NCBI RefSeq assembly: GCF_002019665.1
Contig: NZ_KV917375.1
Span: forward strand, 3,361,445-3,425,444
Length of the DNA: 64,000 nt
Origin: Sutcliffiella halmapala
GTDB lineage: Bacteria > Bacillota > Bacilli > Bacillales > Bacillaceae_I
Direction of reading: 5' to 3'
Both the position numbers and the translations under genes were made by a program. Of the stretch, positions 9,959 to 20,840 are shown piece after piece (the first letter of the stretch is position 1; every line of letters begins with the position of its first letter). The notes under the pieces were generated by a model. The model had not been told where the DNA came from and did not search any database. It worked only from the letters and a program-made list of their open reading frames with translations.

Positions 9959-10708
9959 TTAATTTACCTTTGGATGTTGCTCTAGTTCCCAAAGTTTTTC
10001 AAAGAAGGGTTGTCCTTTTACTAAATGCTCACAAAAATGCTGATGTTTTAGTGACCAGCCATGTCTTGTTTCCTCAAATAGTTGTACCCAAACTTCGTCA
10101 AATGACATTTCTTGAATTTCTCTATAATGCACAGGGTTCCACTCTGTATACCAGTAACGAACCTCTGCAACATTACATGTCGATTTTAATTGATCTAAAG
10201 CCATAAACAAAAGCTGCTTTAATTGGCGTTCTTTTCTTGTTAGCCCATTCATAATCTCTGGTGATGGTGAAAGAATATGATACTCCTTCTCCATTTTTAC
10301 GTTTTTTGTAAAAGGATAATCTGCATAATCGCTGTTTTCAATCATGTCATAGACTAATTGCTCTTGCCTTGGAATAAGTCTACTCTTCCTAATTGGAATA
10401 TTGTATCCAATCGTGTCGACTGCTAGAATTCCTAACCCATCTGTCACAACAAAACAATAATCCAATTGAATCCGTTCATGATTTTTTCGAATATAGCTTT
10501 TTTGAAAAATTTCTTCAAGTAAAGATTGAGGTAGCTCTTGGAGGTCGTTTTCAATGTAGTTGAATAGAACAGACTCTACTTTTAATAATGGAACTTGATC
10601 TAACAATTCCACACTATCGTCTTTTCTCCATTCGTGAAAATGGCAAACATTATACCCGTTTTCTTCTCCTTCAAACCAATTTACCCATACGTCATGAAGA
10701 TACAACAT
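9959..10708 (-). CDS. yjbA: YjbA family protein (UPF0736/DUF3603)
   Basis: 249 aa soluble protein with the opening [27 protein letters not shown] typical, from memory, of YjbA. No known catalytic motif was seen and its function is unknown. Position between trpS and the app operon matches B. subtilis exactly. GAGGGGTATGAT precedes the ATG. It is monocistronic and converges on trpS. Confidence 0.88.
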   Translation of the reverse strand: MLYLHDVWVNWFEGEENGYNVCHFHEWRKDDSVELLDQVPLLKVESVLFNYIENDLQELPQSLLEEIFQKSYIRKNHERIQLDYCFVVTDGLGILAVDTIGYNIPIRKSRLIPRQEQLVYDMIENSDYADYPFTKNVKMEKEYHILSPSPEIMNGLTRKERQLKQLLFMALDQLKSTCNVAEVRYWYTEWNPVHYREIQEMSFDEVWVQLFEETRHGWSLKHQHFCEHLVKGQPFFEKLWELEQHPKVN

Positions 10709-10804
10709 ATCATACCCCTCACTTCACATCTACTCTTTATTTATCCAACAGTATTGGCAGTGAAGTGCAAAATTATTCCATAAAAGCCAGATATTTTTTA
10801 TGAA

Positions 10805-11032
10805 TTAGTCTAAATCTCGAAATATAGGGTTTTCATGTTGAGGAATGTATAAGCTTGAAGCAACAACAATAACTCCTAGAGGCAACAGATAGCACTCAAC
10901 TCTCGTAGTAATAAAAAGAAAAAACTCTATCATAGTAGTTCCGGTTGCGAACAGGTTTAAATATGCTATTGTACTAATTCCTCCTGCAACAGCAATGCCA
11001 AATCCAGCTAAGAAGAAAAAAATTCTAATCAT
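10805..11032 (-). CDS. Small two-helix membrane protein, unrecognised
   Basis: 75 aa. Hydrophobic helices at about residues 3-28 and 30-62 are joined around a short polar turn with TRVECY, and a short acidic tail ends in FRDLD. An AAGGGATGG precedes the ATG. I do not recognise the family. It sits alone between yjbA and the app operon, reading the same way. Coding status rests on the ribosome-binding site and the plausible membrane topology. Confidence 0.6.
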   Translation of the reverse strand: MIRIFFFLAGFGIAVAGGISTIAYLNLFATGTTMIEFFLFITTRVECYLLPLGVIVVASSLYIPQHENPIFRDLD

Positions 11033-11185
11033 CAGCCATCCCTTATTAATAGATATCTCTTTTTCATGCTAACAAACTCCTTGTCCACACTTGTACTATC
11101 ATTTTATGTAAAAATCCTAGAGATGATGACAATTTTATAGAAAACAGGTAGCAGGATTAATCATAGTAAGCAAAAAAAAGACAAA

Positions 11186-11220
11186 AAAGAAAAGTCAAGA
11201 TTTACTCTTGACTTTTCTTT
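11186..11220 (-). terminator. Terminator of the app operon
   Basis: Perfect 15-bp stem (11186-11200 with 11206-11220) around a 5-nt loop, followed by a U-rich tract on the minus strand. The stem overlaps the appC stop codon. Confidence 0.85.
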
Positions 11221-12136
11221 ATTCGTTAATCCTTGGATCAAGTGCATCACGCAAGCCATCACCAACAAAGTTAAAACTTAGAACTGTTAAGAAAATTGCT
11301 AAACCTGGGAATAATGGATACCACCAATGTTTTAACATGATTGTAAAGTTCTGTGCATCTTGCAACATATTGCCCCAACTTGGTGTTGGTGGTTGAATCC
11401 CAAGACCTAGATAACTTAGTGCGGATTCAGCAAGGATAACTCCTCCAATAGCTAACGTTGCAGCAACAATGATTGGCCCAAAAGCATTTGGAAGAATATG
11501 AGAAAAAATTATTTTATAACTTCTTGTACCTATCGTTTTAGAAGCTAATACAAATTCTCTCGTTCTTAATGATAAGAATTCCCCACGTACTAGACGTGCT
11601 GTGCTAGTCCAACCAGTTAGTGCAAAGATTATAATTAACTTGTCCACTCCTGGTTGAAATATAGTAACAAGTGTAATTAACAAGAATAAGGTTGGAATCG
11701 AAAGAATTATATCTACAATACGCATTAGAATGGAATCAATTAATCCTCCAAAATATCCCGCTATTGCTCCAACACTTACACCGATTGTAATGGAACCTGC
11801 TACTGAAGCAAAACCTACTAATAAGGAGATTCTTGCCCCATACAATAAACGTGCGAAAACATCGCGTCCAAAACGATCTGTCCCTAGCCAATGCTCACCA
11901 CCAGGATCTTGAAGTTTATTTAGTAAGTTTTGTTCACTGTACGAATGTGCTGTAAGCCAAGGTGCAAAGATTGCTCCAGAGATAATAATAGCTAAGATAA
12001 TAGCTCCGATTACAGCAAGCTTATTCCGCAGAAACTTTCGTATTGTTATTCTCGTTAGCGTATCAGGTTTTGCCTTTAAATTGGGGTCTAACGATAGATT
12101 ATTATTGTTTGATTGAGGCGATGTTTGAGTTTGCAT
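11219..12136 (-). CDS. appC: Oligopeptide ABC transporter permease AppC
   Basis: 305 aa permease. A basic cytoplasmic N-terminus is followed by one helix, then the [24 protein letters not shown] segment and the EAA loop [21 protein letters not shown]. Further helices end in [14 protein letters not shown]. It pairs with AppB to form the pore of the second oligopeptide importer. GGGGGA precedes the ATG. It is last in appDFABC, 14 bp after appB. Confidence 0.95.
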   Translation of the reverse strand: MQTQTSPQSNNNNLSLDPNLKAKPDTLTRITIRKFLRNKLAVIGAIILAIIISGAIFAPWLTAHSYSEQNLLNKLQDPGGEHWLGTDRFGRDVFARLLYGARISLLVGFASVAGSITIGVSVGAIAGYFGGLIDSILMRIVDIILSIPTLFLLITLVTIFQPGVDKLIIIFALTGWTSTARLVRGEFLSLRTREFVLASKTIGTRSYKIIFSHILPNAFGPIIVAATLAIGGVILAESALSYLGLGIQPPTPSWGNMLQDAQNFTIMLKHWWYPLFPGLAIFLTVLSFNFVGDGLRDALDPRINE

Positions 12137-12150
12137 CGATGTTCCCCCTT

Positions 12151-13101
12151 CTAGTATTCAATTCTTGGGTCAAAGACTGCATAGAGAATATCTGCAAGTA
12201 AGTTCCCGATAACTACTAAGACCGCTGAAATTACTGTTAGTGCCATTATGACTGGATAATCACGCTGAAAGGCAGAGTCAAGGAATAATAACCCAATCCC
12301 AGGCCAGTTGAATATTTTTTCCGTAATAGCTGCTCCACCAATAAAGGAAGGAAGCATTAATCCAAAAATAGTGATTACAGGAATTAATCCATTACGTAAA
12401 CCATGCTTATATACAACTTTGTTTTCCTTTAAGCCTTTAGCTCTTGCTGTACGCATATAATCTTGACTTAATACTTCTATCATACTTGAACGTGTATATC
12501 TCGTTAACCCCGCCATGTCAGCAGTAGCGAGTACAAATGCAGGTAAAATTAAATGTTTTATTCTATCTACAATACTAAAATCGGCATTTAAGGTAGCGAC
12601 ACCACCAGTTGGTAACCATCCCAACTGTACAGCAAACACCATGATAAGAATTAAACCAATCCAAAAGTTAGGGGTAGCTAGTCCTACAAAGGAAGTAATG
12701 GTTACAGAATAATCGGTTAGACTATAACGCTTTCTAGCTGCTATTACTCCAAAAGGTACCGCAACCACAACTGCTAATATTGTAGAGACAATCATTAGCA
12801 ATAATGTATTAGGTAATCGGTTCATGATCATTTCACTAACTGGAACTCCACGACGTATCAAAGAAGTACCAAAATCTCCTTGGACCATGTTTCCAACCCA
12901 TTTGATGTATTGTTCATGCACTGGATCATTCAATCCATATTTTTCCTCAAATTTCTTCATATCTTCAGCACTAATATTAGGATCCATCATCAGGGACGAG
13001 GGGCCACCAGGAGCCATTTGGATAATGGCAAAGGATAATATTGTGATACCGATAAGTAAGGGAATAGCCATTAAAGAACGGCGAATGATATATGAGATCA
13101 T
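12151..13101 (-). CDS. appB: Oligopeptide ABC transporter permease AppB
   Basis: 316 aa permease with six predicted helices, starting [20 protein letters not shown]. The EAA-type loop is [23 protein letters not shown], and the C-terminal [16 protein letters not shown] is typical of the DppB/OppB group. AAGGAG precedes the ATG. A hairpin lies in the gap to appA, which may lower its expression relative to the binding protein. Confidence 0.95.
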   Translation of the reverse strand: MISYIIRRSLMAIPLLIGITILSFAIIQMAPGGPSSLMMDPNISAEDMKKFEEKYGLNDPVHEQYIKWVGNMVQGDFGTSLIRRGVPVSEMIMNRLPNTLLLMIVSTILAVVVAVPFGVIAARKRYSLTDYSVTITSFVGLATPNFWIGLILIMVFAVQLGWLPTGGVATLNADFSIVDRIKHLILPAFVLATADMAGLTRYTRSSMIEVLSQDYMRTARAKGLKENKVVYKHGLRNGLIPVITIFGLMLPSFIGGAAITEKIFNWPGIGLLFLDSAFQRDYPVIMALTVISAVLVVIGNLLADILYAVFDPRIEY

Positions 13102-13161
13102 AGCTGATTCTCCTTTTCTGTCTTTACTTTAACGGGGTCGTTAACGTGAATGTTCTATATA

Positions 13162-13193
13162 AATATTGGAGGCTATTCATAGCTCCCAATATT
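13162..13193 (-). other. Stem-loop between appA and appB
   Basis: An 8-bp perfect stem (13162-13169 with 13186-13193) encloses further partial pairing. No U-run follows it, so it is more likely an mRNA-stabilising or processing hairpin than a terminator. Confidence 0.5.
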
Positions 13194-13260
13194 ACTGTCA
13201 ATTTTCATGAAAAGAGGAAAGGAATTTCTCCCTCTCCTCCAATCTCAAGGCTAATGGCTA

Positions 13261-14937
13261 TTAGTCTTGTTTTAACCACCATTCATTGATTTTGTAGAAG
13301 TCATCCTTCGCGTGGAAAACATATCCTTCTAAACCAGCAGGCATAGCACGGTGTACGTTTGGATAGTACAAGAATGTGTATGGTTGCTCTTCAGCAATAA
13401 TGTTATTAACTTCAACGATGTAGCCTTTACGCTCATCTTGATCCATTGTACTCATGTTAAGATCCATAAGCTTATCAGCCTCTGGGTTAGAGTAATTAAC
13501 GAAGTTTAATCCTTCTTCAATTTCTTTCGTGTGGAAGATTCCACTTGGATCTGGATCAGTACCTAAGCTCCATCCTAAGATGATAGCATCGAATTTCCAT
13601 GCAGGAGGGTTAACATCCGCTAAGAATGCAGACCATTCCATAATGTTTGGTGTAACATTAATTCCGATTTCTTTTAATTGTTGTTGAACAACAACCGCGA
13701 TGTCTTCACGTACTTTGTTACCTTGGTTAGTTTTTAATTCGAACTCGAATTTTTGACCGTCTTTTTCAAGAGTTCCGTCAGCACCAGGAGTCCATCCAGC
13801 TTCTGCAAGTAAAGCTTTTGCTTTTTCAGGATCGTATTCGAATTTAGGTGCATTTGAATCATCATAAGCCCAGCTTAATGGAGATTCAGGGAAGTGAGCT
13901 ACTTCTCCATCACCATTCATTACAGATTGAACGATAGTTTCTCTGTCAATTGCATGAGTTAAAGCTTGACGAACAGTTTTTTCTGCGAATAAAGGATTAC
14001 GTAAGTTATATCCTAAGTATGTGTAAGAAAGAGCTAAACCAGATTCGATTTTTAATTTCCCTTGTGTTTCCCATTCTTGAACTGTTTCTAAGTCAGTAGA
14101 AGGTACAAGAGAGAAATGTACGTCTCCAGTGTTTAATTGAGTTAATAACTGATCAGCATCAGTTACAATTTTGTAAGTAACAGTATCTAGATATGGACGA
14201 CCTTCATGATAATCATCAAAAGCTTCTACTTTTACATATTGTCCATCAACCCACTCAACAAATTTGAATGGACCAGAACCGATAGGAGATTTAGTATTGA
14301 AATCATGCTCCCCTAAGTCAGCTACAGGCACATCGCCTAAGATATGTTGAGGTAAGATTCCATAACCTAAAGTTACATGGAAAGCTGGATCAACAGAGCT
14401 TAAAGTGATTTTAACTGTTAATTCATCAATGATTTCAACAGTAGAGATTCTTTCGAAATAACCTTTACGTGGACCATCATAGTCTTCATGTAATGGAATA
14501 TCAAAAGTAAATTTAACATCTTCAGCAGTTACAGGCTCACCATCGTGGAAAGTTAAACCTTCTTTTAATTTTAAAGTATGAACTAAGCTATCTTCTGAAA
14601 CATCCCAGCTCTCAGCCATAGATAATTCAGGTTCAAATTCAGTGTTACCACTCACTAAGGAGTCAAACACAAATCCTTCAATTGCAGAACTTGCAGTATC
14701 TGCAGAGTAAAGTGTGTTGAATAGTGTTGGGCTTCCAGAAGAACCGATAATTAGGTCTCCACCTTGTTGTGGTTCATTGCTATCTGCTGGTTTCTCTTCA
14801 GTAGTACCACCATTATTATTGTTGTTGTTATTGTTATTATTGTTTGGACTAGTTCCGCTGTTGTTAGAAGAACAAGCAGCAAGGAACAATGATAGCACTA
14901 ATGTTAAAGCGATTAGAATTAATGACTTTTGCTTCAC
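13261..14937 (-). CDS. appA: Oligopeptide-binding lipoprotein AppA
   Basis: 558 aa SBP family 5 protein with a lipoprotein signal (lipobox LAAC, Cys near residue 22). It is followed by a linker containing 11 consecutive Asn, then the SBP_bac_5 core: DLIIGSSGSPTLFNTLYS, LKEGLTFHDGEPVTAEDVKFTF and SPIGSGPFKFVEW. The start is GTG with GGGGGAG upstream. It binds oligopeptides outside the cell and hands them to AppBC. The frame is complete here; the laboratory strain B. subtilis 168 is known to carry a frameshifted appA. The Asn run is coded by an AAT/AAC microsatellite. Confidence 0.95.
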   Translation of the reverse strand: MKQKSLILIALTLVLSLFLAACSSNNSGTSPNNNNNNNNNNNGGTTEEKPADSNEPQQGGDLIIGSSGSPTLFNTLYSADTASSAIEGFVFDSLVSGNTEFEPELSMAESWDVSEDSLVHTLKLKEGLTFHDGEPVTAEDVKFTFDIPLHEDYDGPRKGYFERISTVEIIDELTVKITLSSVDPAFHVTLGYGILPQHILGDVPVADLGEHDFNTKSPIGSGPFKFVEWVDGQYVKVEAFDDYHEGRPYLDTVTYKIVTDADQLLTQLNTGDVHFSLVPSTDLETVQEWETQGKLKIESGLALSYTYLGYNLRNPLFAEKTVRQALTHAIDRETIVQSVMNGDGEVAHFPESPLSWAYDDSNAPKFEYDPEKAKALLAEAGWTPGADGTLEKDGQKFEFELKTNQGNKVREDIAVVVQQQLKEIGINVTPNIMEWSAFLADVNPPAWKFDAIILGWSLGTDPDPSGIFHTKEIEEGLNFVNYSNPEADKLMDLNMSTMDQDERKGYIVEVNNIIAEEQPYTFLYYPNVHRAMPAGLEGYVFHAKDDFYKINEWWLKQD

Positions 14938-14960
14938 GTTTAACTCCCCCTTAAAATTTT

Positions 14961-14975
14961 AATGTTCTGAAAATG
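14961..14975. promoter_or_regulatory. CodY-like box upstream of appA
   Basis: AATGTTCTGAAAATG matches the CodY consensus AATTTTCWGAAAATT at 13 of 15 positions. Peptide importers are common CodY targets, but one match in AT-rich DNA is weak evidence. Confidence 0.35.
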
Positions 14976-15046
14976 AAAGGTAAAGAATATTTACTTTTGA
15001 GATTATCTCCCCCTTTCAATGGGTATATATTTTATGTACTTGTCAC

Positions 15047-16072
15047 CTAATCGTATAGGTGACAAGCAACAAAATGATTTGGTTTAACCTCTTTAAATTG
15101 AGGTACGATTTGTTTACAGGAATCCATCGCTGCTGGACAACGAGTATGGAATACACATCCCTGTGGCGGATTCGCTGGACTTGGAAGTTCACCTTTTAGA
15201 ACGATGCGCTCACGCTTCACTTGACCTTTACGACGAGTAGATGGTACTGCTGAAAGCAAGGCTTGAGTATAAGGATGCATTGGTTCACTATATAAATCAT
15301 TTTTGCTTGCAAGCTCCATCATTTTTCCAAGGTACATAACTCCCACTCTATCGCTTATATGACGAACAACACTCAAGTCATGGGAGATGAAAATATACGA
15401 CAGTCCCATTTCCTTTTGTAAGTCCTGCATTAAGTTGATAATTTGGGCTTGTATGGAAACATCCAATGCTGAAACTGCTTCATCAGCAATAATCAGTTCC
15501 GGATTTAATGCAAGTGCTCTCGCAATCCCAATACGCTGACGTTGTCCACCTGAAAACTCATGCGGATATCTGTTTATATAAGATGGATCTAATCCTACTT
15601 TTTCAAGCAATTCTTGCACTTTTTCTTCTCGTTCTTTACGAGTAAATAGATTATGTGTGTTATACGGCTCTTTTAAAATAGATCGTAATGTCTTTCTAGG
15701 ATTTAACGTTGCAAATGGATCTTGGAATACCATTTGTATATCACGTCGTACTGTCTTTCTAAGTTCACTCTCACTCATTTTTGCAATGTCACGGCCCTTG
15801 AAGATGATTTCACCTTCTGTGGGTTCGTATAGACGGATTAGTGTTCTTCCTGCAGTTGATTTACCACAGCCTGATTCCCCTACGATACCTAATGTCTCAC
15901 CTTTTTTGATAAAGAAGTTAATATCGTCCACTGCTTTTACGTTTCCAACATGTCGTTGTAGCAAACCTGCTTTAATTGGAAAGTACTTTTTCAATCCTCT
16001 TACTTCAAGGAGGTTATCGGCAGAATTATCTGTTTGAATCAAATCTACATTTTGCGTATCTGTTGATATCAT
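15047..16072 (-). CDS. appF: Oligopeptide ABC transporter ATP-binding protein AppF
   Basis: 341 aa ATPase. Walker A is [14 protein letters not shown], the Q-loop is [12 protein letters not shown], the signature is [15 protein letters not shown], Walker B is [12 protein letters not shown] and the H-loop is ISHDLS. The C-terminal cysteine motif [17 protein letters not shown] is intact. The Walker B ADEA in place of ADEP is a mild variant. Its ATG lies two bases after the appD stop, and its GGGGGC ribosome-binding site is inside appD. Confidence 0.95.
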   Translation of the reverse strand: MISTDTQNVDLIQTDNSADNLLEVRGLKKYFPIKAGLLQRHVGNVKAVDDINFFIKKGETLGIVGESGCGKSTAGRTLIRLYEPTEGEIIFKGRDIAKMSESELRKTVRRDIQMVFQDPFATLNPRKTLRSILKEPYNTHNLFTRKEREEKVQELLEKVGLDPSYINRYPHEFSGGQRQRIGIARALALNPELIIADEAVSALDVSIQAQIINLMQDLQKEMGLSYIFISHDLSVVRHISDRVGVMYLGKMMELASKNDLYSEPMHPYTQALLSAVPSTRRKGQVKRERIVLKGELPSPANPPQGCVFHTRCPAAMDSCKQIVPQFKEVKPNHFVACHLYD

Positions 16073-16074
16073 GC

Positions 16075-17052
16075 TTATGCCCCCTTCCCATCATATAAGA
16101 AGCATCGAACCGAACGATTCCCTTCTTTCTTTTCAAGCGCAGGCACTTCTGAAAAACAGCGGTCAAACGCTTGTGGACAACGCGGGGCAAAGCGGCAACC
16201 TACTGGTAAATTTGTTGGCGGTGGTACATTCCCTTTAATGGATTCCAATCTTGAAATATCAGCTTCAATACTTGGAATCGAATTCATCAATCCTATTGTA
16301 TATGGATGCATTGGTTCATCGAATAAATCGTCGACTGATGCTTCTTCGACTACTTGACCGCAATACATAACTACTACTCTATCAGCTATCTCTGACACAA
16401 CACCTAAATCATGAGTAATCAAAAGGATAGAGGTATCAAACTTATGACTTAAGTCCTTCATTAAGTCCAAAATTTGAGCTTGAATCGTTACATCTAATGC
16501 AGTAGTAGGCTCGTCTGCAATGAGTAATTTGGGATTACAGCTCATTGCCATTGCTACCATAACCCTTTGTCTCATCCCACCAGATAAGCGATGTGGGAAG
16601 TCATTTACAAGTTGTGCAGCTCTTGAAAAACCAACAAGTTCTAACATTTCAATTGCTTTTTTCATAGCAGTTGTTTTCGTCATTTTTTGGTGAAGCATTA
16701 ATACTTCGATAATTTGTTCCCCGATTGTTAAAACAGGATTTAACGATGTCATCGGCTCTTGGAAAATCATAGAAATATCATTACCTCGTACTTTACAAAG
16801 TTGATTTTCTGTAAGCTTCACAAGATCCTTGCCATCAAATAATATCTCTCCACCTACGATTTTTCCTCCTGGGCTAGGTACGAGTCCCATTATAGAAAGC
16901 GAGGTTATCGATTTACCTGACCCTGATTCCCCAACCAGTGCAACAGTTTCTCCCTTCTTTATGGAGATATCTACACCATCTACTGCTGGAATAGCTTGCT
17001 TTTTTCTAAAAAAGTGAGTTTGTAGGTTTCTCACTTCTAATAAAGCTGACAT
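16075..17052 (-). CDS. appD: Oligopeptide ABC transporter ATP-binding protein AppD
   Basis: 325 aa ATPase and first gene of appDFABC. Walker A is [14 protein letters not shown], the Q-loop is [11 protein letters not shown], the signature is [14 protein letters not shown], Walker B is [12 protein letters not shown] and the H-loop is ITHD. The C-terminal [17 protein letters not shown] motif, absent from OppD, is present. The upstream gap 17053-17427 is AT-rich; AATTTTGAAAATT near 17343 resembles a shortened CodY site, but no promoter was identified with confidence. Confidence 0.95.
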   Translation of the reverse strand: MSALLEVRNLQTHFFRKKQAIPAVDGVDISIKKGETVALVGESGSGKSITSLSIMGLVPSPGGKIVGGEILFDGKDLVKLTENQLCKVRGNDISMIFQEPMTSLNPVLTIGEQIIEVLMLHQKMTKTTAMKKAIEMLELVGFSRAAQLVNDFPHRLSGGMRQRVMVAMAMSCNPKLLIADEPTTALDVTIQAQILDLMKDLSHKFDTSILLITHDLGVVSEIADRVVVMYCGQVVEEASVDDLFDEPMHPYTIGLMNSIPSIEADISRLESIKGNVPPPTNLPVGCRFAPRCPQAFDRCFSEVPALEKKEGNRSVRCFLYDGKGA

Positions 17053-17427
17053 TTAGCCTTCACCATCCTTTTCTCTTTCGATGCATGGTCTGTATGATGT
17101 CTCAGTAATTCCATTTGTAATTTAATTGTTAAAATATTTAGTTAATTATTAACATAAATATTACAAATTTATTAAACTACCATTTGTTACTTGATGTATT
17201 CGTTCATTCTTGCTGGATTTCCATGCCAATTATTACAGTATTAATTCCCGGTTAGCTTGAACTTCACCTATAAAAACTAAATTATCGGAAAATAATTATC
17301 GTCTGTTTGTATAGTATTACAGTTTCGTTACAGAATCAAGCTAATTTTGAAAATTAACTAAAAATTTTTTAAATTGAGACTTGCAACAATCTTCTACAAA
17401 AACTGATTATATACAAATAAAAACAAA

Positions 17428-17452
17428 AAAACTAGCTTTATTTGCTAGTTTT
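17428..17452 (-). terminator. Terminator of yjaZ
   Basis: 9-bp stem (17428-17436 with 17444-17452) and a U-rich run on the minus strand, 39 nt after the yjaZ stop. Confidence 0.8.
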
Positions 17453-17490
17453 CTAATTTTTTTGATATTATCATAACATTCCTTAAAGAA

Positions 17491-18273
17491 TTATATTTCT
17501 AGTAGGTTCCTTACATCTGACAAACTCAGTTTCATGAGTAAAGGATAAGAAACTTTGTCTTCCTGCAACAGTTTTTGAATTAAATAAAAACCTACACAAT
17601 AGCCAACCATCTTAGGGTAAAATCCTTTTCCGTATAAAATCTTCATATGTTCTCTCTCGTTTTTTTTCAAATCCTTATTAGGTAAAATAATCCTTTCAAG
17701 AAAGTTTTGAAGTTCCTTCGAGTTGTAATAGTTGGTCCATTTTGCTGTATATTTTTCGCCTAAGTGATGTTTCACTGCACTTTCTGCCAATCCTTCAATC
17801 AAAACGGATTCGACTAATGTGTAATGATCATCATTTTTTTTATTGTTTGCTAGCACACAAATGTGATTATATTCGTGTGTAAAAAGAGCTCTTAATTCAT
17901 TTACTTCTATATCTACTGGCAAAAACAGAAATAGCTTATCTTTAAAGGCCACTCCTGATTTCCCTTTAAATTCTCTCTTTATTTGAGTATTCTGTTCATC
18001 AGATGGAAAAATAAAGATAGGGATATCAGGGCCATTCCATATTTTCTTTAATCTCTTCCATTCTTTTAATACAATGTTCCAGCAATCAAGATTAATCAAT
18101 TTCTCCACGGTCTCTTTCCCATTTTGTACAGGCCGGTACATGCCATGCATAATTAAATAGTCATAAAGTTCCCGCTCGGTTACGTCCTCAAAATATTTAA
18201 GAAGCTTTTTGGAGATGTTCAATGGTTGATGGTAATCCTCTTCTAACCATCGATCTGTATGAATTATACTCAT
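17491..18273 (-). CDS. yjaZ: Putative zinc metallopeptidase YjaZ (DUF2268)
   Basis: 260 aa. An HExxH-type zinc motif HEYNH lies at about residues 133-137, followed by ESVLIEGLAE with a candidate third zinc ligand Glu. This is the DUF2268/predicted Zn-dependent protease layout. There is no signal peptide, so it is probably cytoplasmic. Substrate is unknown. AAGGGATG precedes the ATG. Position between fabF and appD is the same as in B. subtilis. Confidence 0.85.
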   Translation of the reverse strand: MSIIHTDRWLEEDYHQPLNISKKLLKYFEDVTERELYDYLIMHGMYRPVQNGKETVEKLINLDCWNIVLKEWKRLKKIWNGPDIPIFIFPSDEQNTQIKREFKGKSGVAFKDKLFLFLPVDIEVNELRALFTHEYNHICVLANNKKNDDHYTLVESVLIEGLAESAVKHHLGEKYTAKWTNYYNSKELQNFLERIILPNKDLKKNEREHMKILYGKGFYPKMVGYCVGFYLIQKLLQEDKVSYPLLMKLSLSDVRNLLEI

Positions 18274-18377
18274 TTTCTACATCCCTTTTCTTCACTTTTC
18301 CACATTGTATGATAGCTGTTACAAAAAGGTGAAGTAAGGGTTGGATCGTCTTAATCCGCTTTCTTTTATTCAAAAAA

Positions 18378-18408
18378 ACATCAGATTCTCTATAAAAGAA
18401 TCTGATGT
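18378..18408 (-). terminator. Terminator of the fabHF operon
   Basis: Perfect 12-bp stem (18378-18389 with 18397-18408) with a 7-nt loop. On the minus strand it is followed by a U-run. Confidence 0.85.
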
Positions 18409-18430
18409 CTTTGCTTATTTCCAAAAAGAA

Positions 18431-19672
18431 TTATTTTTCATAGCGTTTAAATACGATTGTTGCATTATGCCCACCAAAGCCAAGGGAGTTACTCATTGCT
18501 GCCTTAACCTCTTGGTGACGGGCAACATTTGGTACGTAATCAAGATCACACTCAGGGTCAGGTGTTTCATAATTAATCGTTGGAGGGATGATGGAATTTT
18601 CGATTGCTTTAATAGCAAAGATTGCTTCTACTCCCCCTGCCGCTCCTAGAAGATGTCCAGTCATGGATTTAGTTGAGCTGATTGCTACCTTTTGTGCATG
18701 CTCTCCCATTACTTCTTTGATCGCGAGCGTTTCGAACTTATCGTTATATTCTGTACTTGTTCCATGTGCATTAATATAATCAATTTCATTTGGTTGTAGT
18801 CCAGCGTCATTAATTGCCATTCTCATAGCACGAACGCCACCTTCTCCACCAGGAGCAGGTGCTGTGATATGATGGGCATCTCCAGTTGCACCATAACCAA
18901 CGATCTCTGCATAAATACGTGCTCCACGTGCCACTGCATGCTCTAAATCCTCGAGTATTAATATTCCTGCTCCTTCACCCATCACAAAGCCATCTCTGTT
19001 TAAGTCAAATGGTCTGCTAGCAGTTTTAGGATCAGCATTGAAAGAAAGTGCCTTAGCAGAACTAAAGCCAGCAAACGCCATGTCTGTTAAAGGAGCCTCA
19101 GTACCTCCTGAAACCATCACATCAGCATCGCCTCGTTGGATTACTTTAAATGCATCCCCAATGGAGTTCGTCCCGGTTGCACAGGCAGTCACGGTACAAG
19201 AGTTTACTCCTTTTGCTCCAAGTGCTATTGAGATTTGACCTGTTGCCATATCAGGAATCATCATTGGTACAAAAAATGGACTAACACGACGAGCACCTTT
19301 TTCTAAAAAGGTTTTATACTGTTGTTCAAAAGTTTCCATTCCACCGATACCGGAACCTACCCATACCCCTACTCGCGGAGCGATCTCATCAGTAATCGTT
19401 AAGTTGGCATCTTTCACAGCCATTAAGGAGGCTGCTATAGCATATTGAGTGAAGCGATCCATTCGGCGGGCTTCTTTTTTATCCATATAATCTTCAGCTT
19501 TAAAATCTTTGATTTCTGCAGCTACTTTAGCTGGGAACATTTCACTATCTACTCTTGTTAAGAGACCTACTCCAGATACACCATTAATGGCATTTTCCCA
19601 AGCCTCATTTACATCTTTTCCAATTGGTGTTATTGCACCTAATCCTGTTACAACTACTCTTCTTTTTTGCAT
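18431..19672 (-). CDS. fabF: Beta-ketoacyl-ACP synthase II
   Basis: 413 aa condensing enzyme of type II fatty-acid synthesis. It elongates acyl-ACP with malonyl-ACP. The catalytic Cys lies in [11 protein letters not shown] (Cys 164). The two His are in [11 protein letters not shown] and [11 protein letters not shown], so the triad is complete. Length equals the family norm. GGAAGGAG precedes the ATG. It is the second gene after fabH, with a 41-bp gap and no terminator, and so should share the FapR-controlled promoter. Confidence 0.97.
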   Translation of the reverse strand: MQKRRVVVTGLGAITPIGKDVNEAWENAINGVSGVGLLTRVDSEMFPAKVAAEIKDFKAEDYMDKKEARRMDRFTQYAIAASLMAVKDANLTITDEIAPRVGVWVGSGIGGMETFEQQYKTFLEKGARRVSPFFVPMMIPDMATGQISIALGAKGVNSCTVTACATGTNSIGDAFKVIQRGDADVMVSGGTEAPLTDMAFAGFSSAKALSFNADPKTASRPFDLNRDGFVMGEGAGILILEDLEHAVARGARIYAEIVGYGATGDAHHITAPAPGGEGGVRAMRMAINDAGLQPNEIDYINAHGTSTEYNDKFETLAIKEVMGEHAQKVAISSTKSMTGHLLGAAGGVEAIFAIKAIENSIIPPTINYETPDPECDLDYVPNVARHQEVKAAMSNSLGFGGHNATIVFKRYEK

Positions 19673-19713
19673 TACGTTGTACTCCTTCCAACACTATATC
19701 TATTATGTTAATC

Positions 19714-20646
19714 TTATTTTCCCCATCTTAAGGCAATTGCACCCCAGGTTAATCCGCCACCAAATCCTACCATAACTATAAGGTCGTCATCCTGGATTTT
19801 CCCATTTTCCAATTCCTCCACAATAGAGATAGGAATGGATGCTGCAGAGGTATTTCCGTATTTATTGATTGTTTTGGACATTTTCTCTTCAGGTAACCCT
19901 AATCTCTCTCTTGCTGCTTCCATGATGCGAATATTTGCTTGATGTGGGATTAAGTAATCGACATCTTCTTTAGTTAACCCAGCTTTTTCTAAAACATTGA
20001 TAGCAGACTCACCCATTTGTCTTACTGCAAACTTAAACACTTCACGACCATTCATAATGATTGTCTCATCTTGGTATAAATGCTTCGCTCCTGTTCCGTC
20101 TGCTCCAAGCTCAAATGATAGAATACCTCTTCCGTCTGATACTGGTCCTATTACTACTGCACCGGCTCCATCACCGAATAATACTGCTGTATTTCGATCT
20201 TCCCAGTCCACAATTTTAGAAAGCTTTTCTACACCTACTACTAAGACATTCTTGTATGTCCCTGCTTCTACAAACTGTTTCGCAGTAATAATTGCGTACA
20301 TAAATCCTGCGCATGCAGCACTTATGTCAAAAGCATTTGCCTTTTTTGCACCTAAGCGTTCCTGGATCATACAGGCTACAGATGGAAAAGGATTGTCTGG
20401 TGTGACCGTTGCCACAATAATCATGTCCAATTCCTCAGCAGTAATCCCAGCATTTTCTAACGCTTTTTCCGCAGCAAAAAATGCCATATCTGAAGTATTT
20501 ATCTCATCGCTCGCTATTCTTCTTTCCTCTATACCAGTTCTCGTTTTTATCCATTCATCCGTTGTATCTACCATTTTTTCTAAGTCAGCATTTGTTAGTA
20601 CCTTTTCAGGTACATATCTCCCGATTCCAACTATACCTGCATTCAT
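19714..20646 (-). CDS. fabH: Beta-ketoacyl-ACP synthase III
   Basis: 310 aa enzyme that starts fatty-acid synthesis by condensing acyl-CoA primers (branched ones in bacilli) with malonyl-ACP. The catalytic triad is complete: Cys 112 in [11 protein letters not shown], His in IPHQANIRI and Asn in KYGNTSAAS. It occupies the fabHA position of B. subtilis. GTTAGGTG stands upstream of the ATG, and a FapR operator overlaps the promoter. Confidence 0.97.
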   Translation of the reverse strand: MNAGIVGIGRYVPEKVLTNADLEKMVDTTDEWIKTRTGIEERRIASDEINTSDMAFFAAEKALENAGITAEELDMIIVATVTPDNPFPSVACMIQERLGAKKANAFDISAACAGFMYAIITAKQFVEAGTYKNVLVVGVEKLSKIVDWEDRNTAVLFGDGAGAVVIGPVSDGRGILSFELGADGTGAKHLYQDETIIMNGREVFKFAVRQMGESAINVLEKAGLTKEDVDYLIPHQANIRIMEAARERLGLPEEKMSKTINKYGNTSAASIPISIVEELENGKIQDDDLIVMVGFGGGLTWGAIALRWGK

Positions 20647-20681
20647 AGAAATAACACCTAACTCTCTTTTAATATCAAATA

Positions 20682-20698
20682 TTATGACTTGGTACTAA
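20682..20698 (-). promoter_or_regulatory. FapR operator
   Basis: On the minus strand TTAGTACCAAGTCATAA is a good match to the imperfect palindrome bound by FapR (TTAGTACC half-site intact). It begins at the -10 of the fabH promoter, a position that would repress transcription until malonyl-CoA releases FapR. Confidence 0.85.
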
Positions 20699-20726
20699 TT
20701 TTAACTCATTATTTTGATATTGACAA
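20698..20726 (-). promoter_or_regulatory. SigA promoter of fabHF
   Basis: On the minus strand TTGTCA (20721-20726) and TAAAAT (20698-20703) are 17 bp apart. The FapR box starts at the last base of the -10. Confidence 0.75.
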
Positions 20727-20840
20727 TATATATGTGCCCTAAAATGGTTCTTCTTATCAAAATGAGCCAAATGCCCAACCATTTTTCTACTGGTTGCATA
20801 CACTATTTGTGACAACCCAGTTAGTTATGAGGTGAATTAA

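Noticed and set aside
17053-17427. A promoter and CodY site for appD in the AT-rich upstream stretch.
   Set aside because: The best candidate (AATTTTGAAAATT near 17343) is two bases short of the consensus, and no clear -35/-10 pair was found.
19997-20698. A 233-codon open frame antisense to fabH.
   Set aside because: It is a reverse-strand shadow of a firmly identified gene, with no ribosome-binding site or family likeness.
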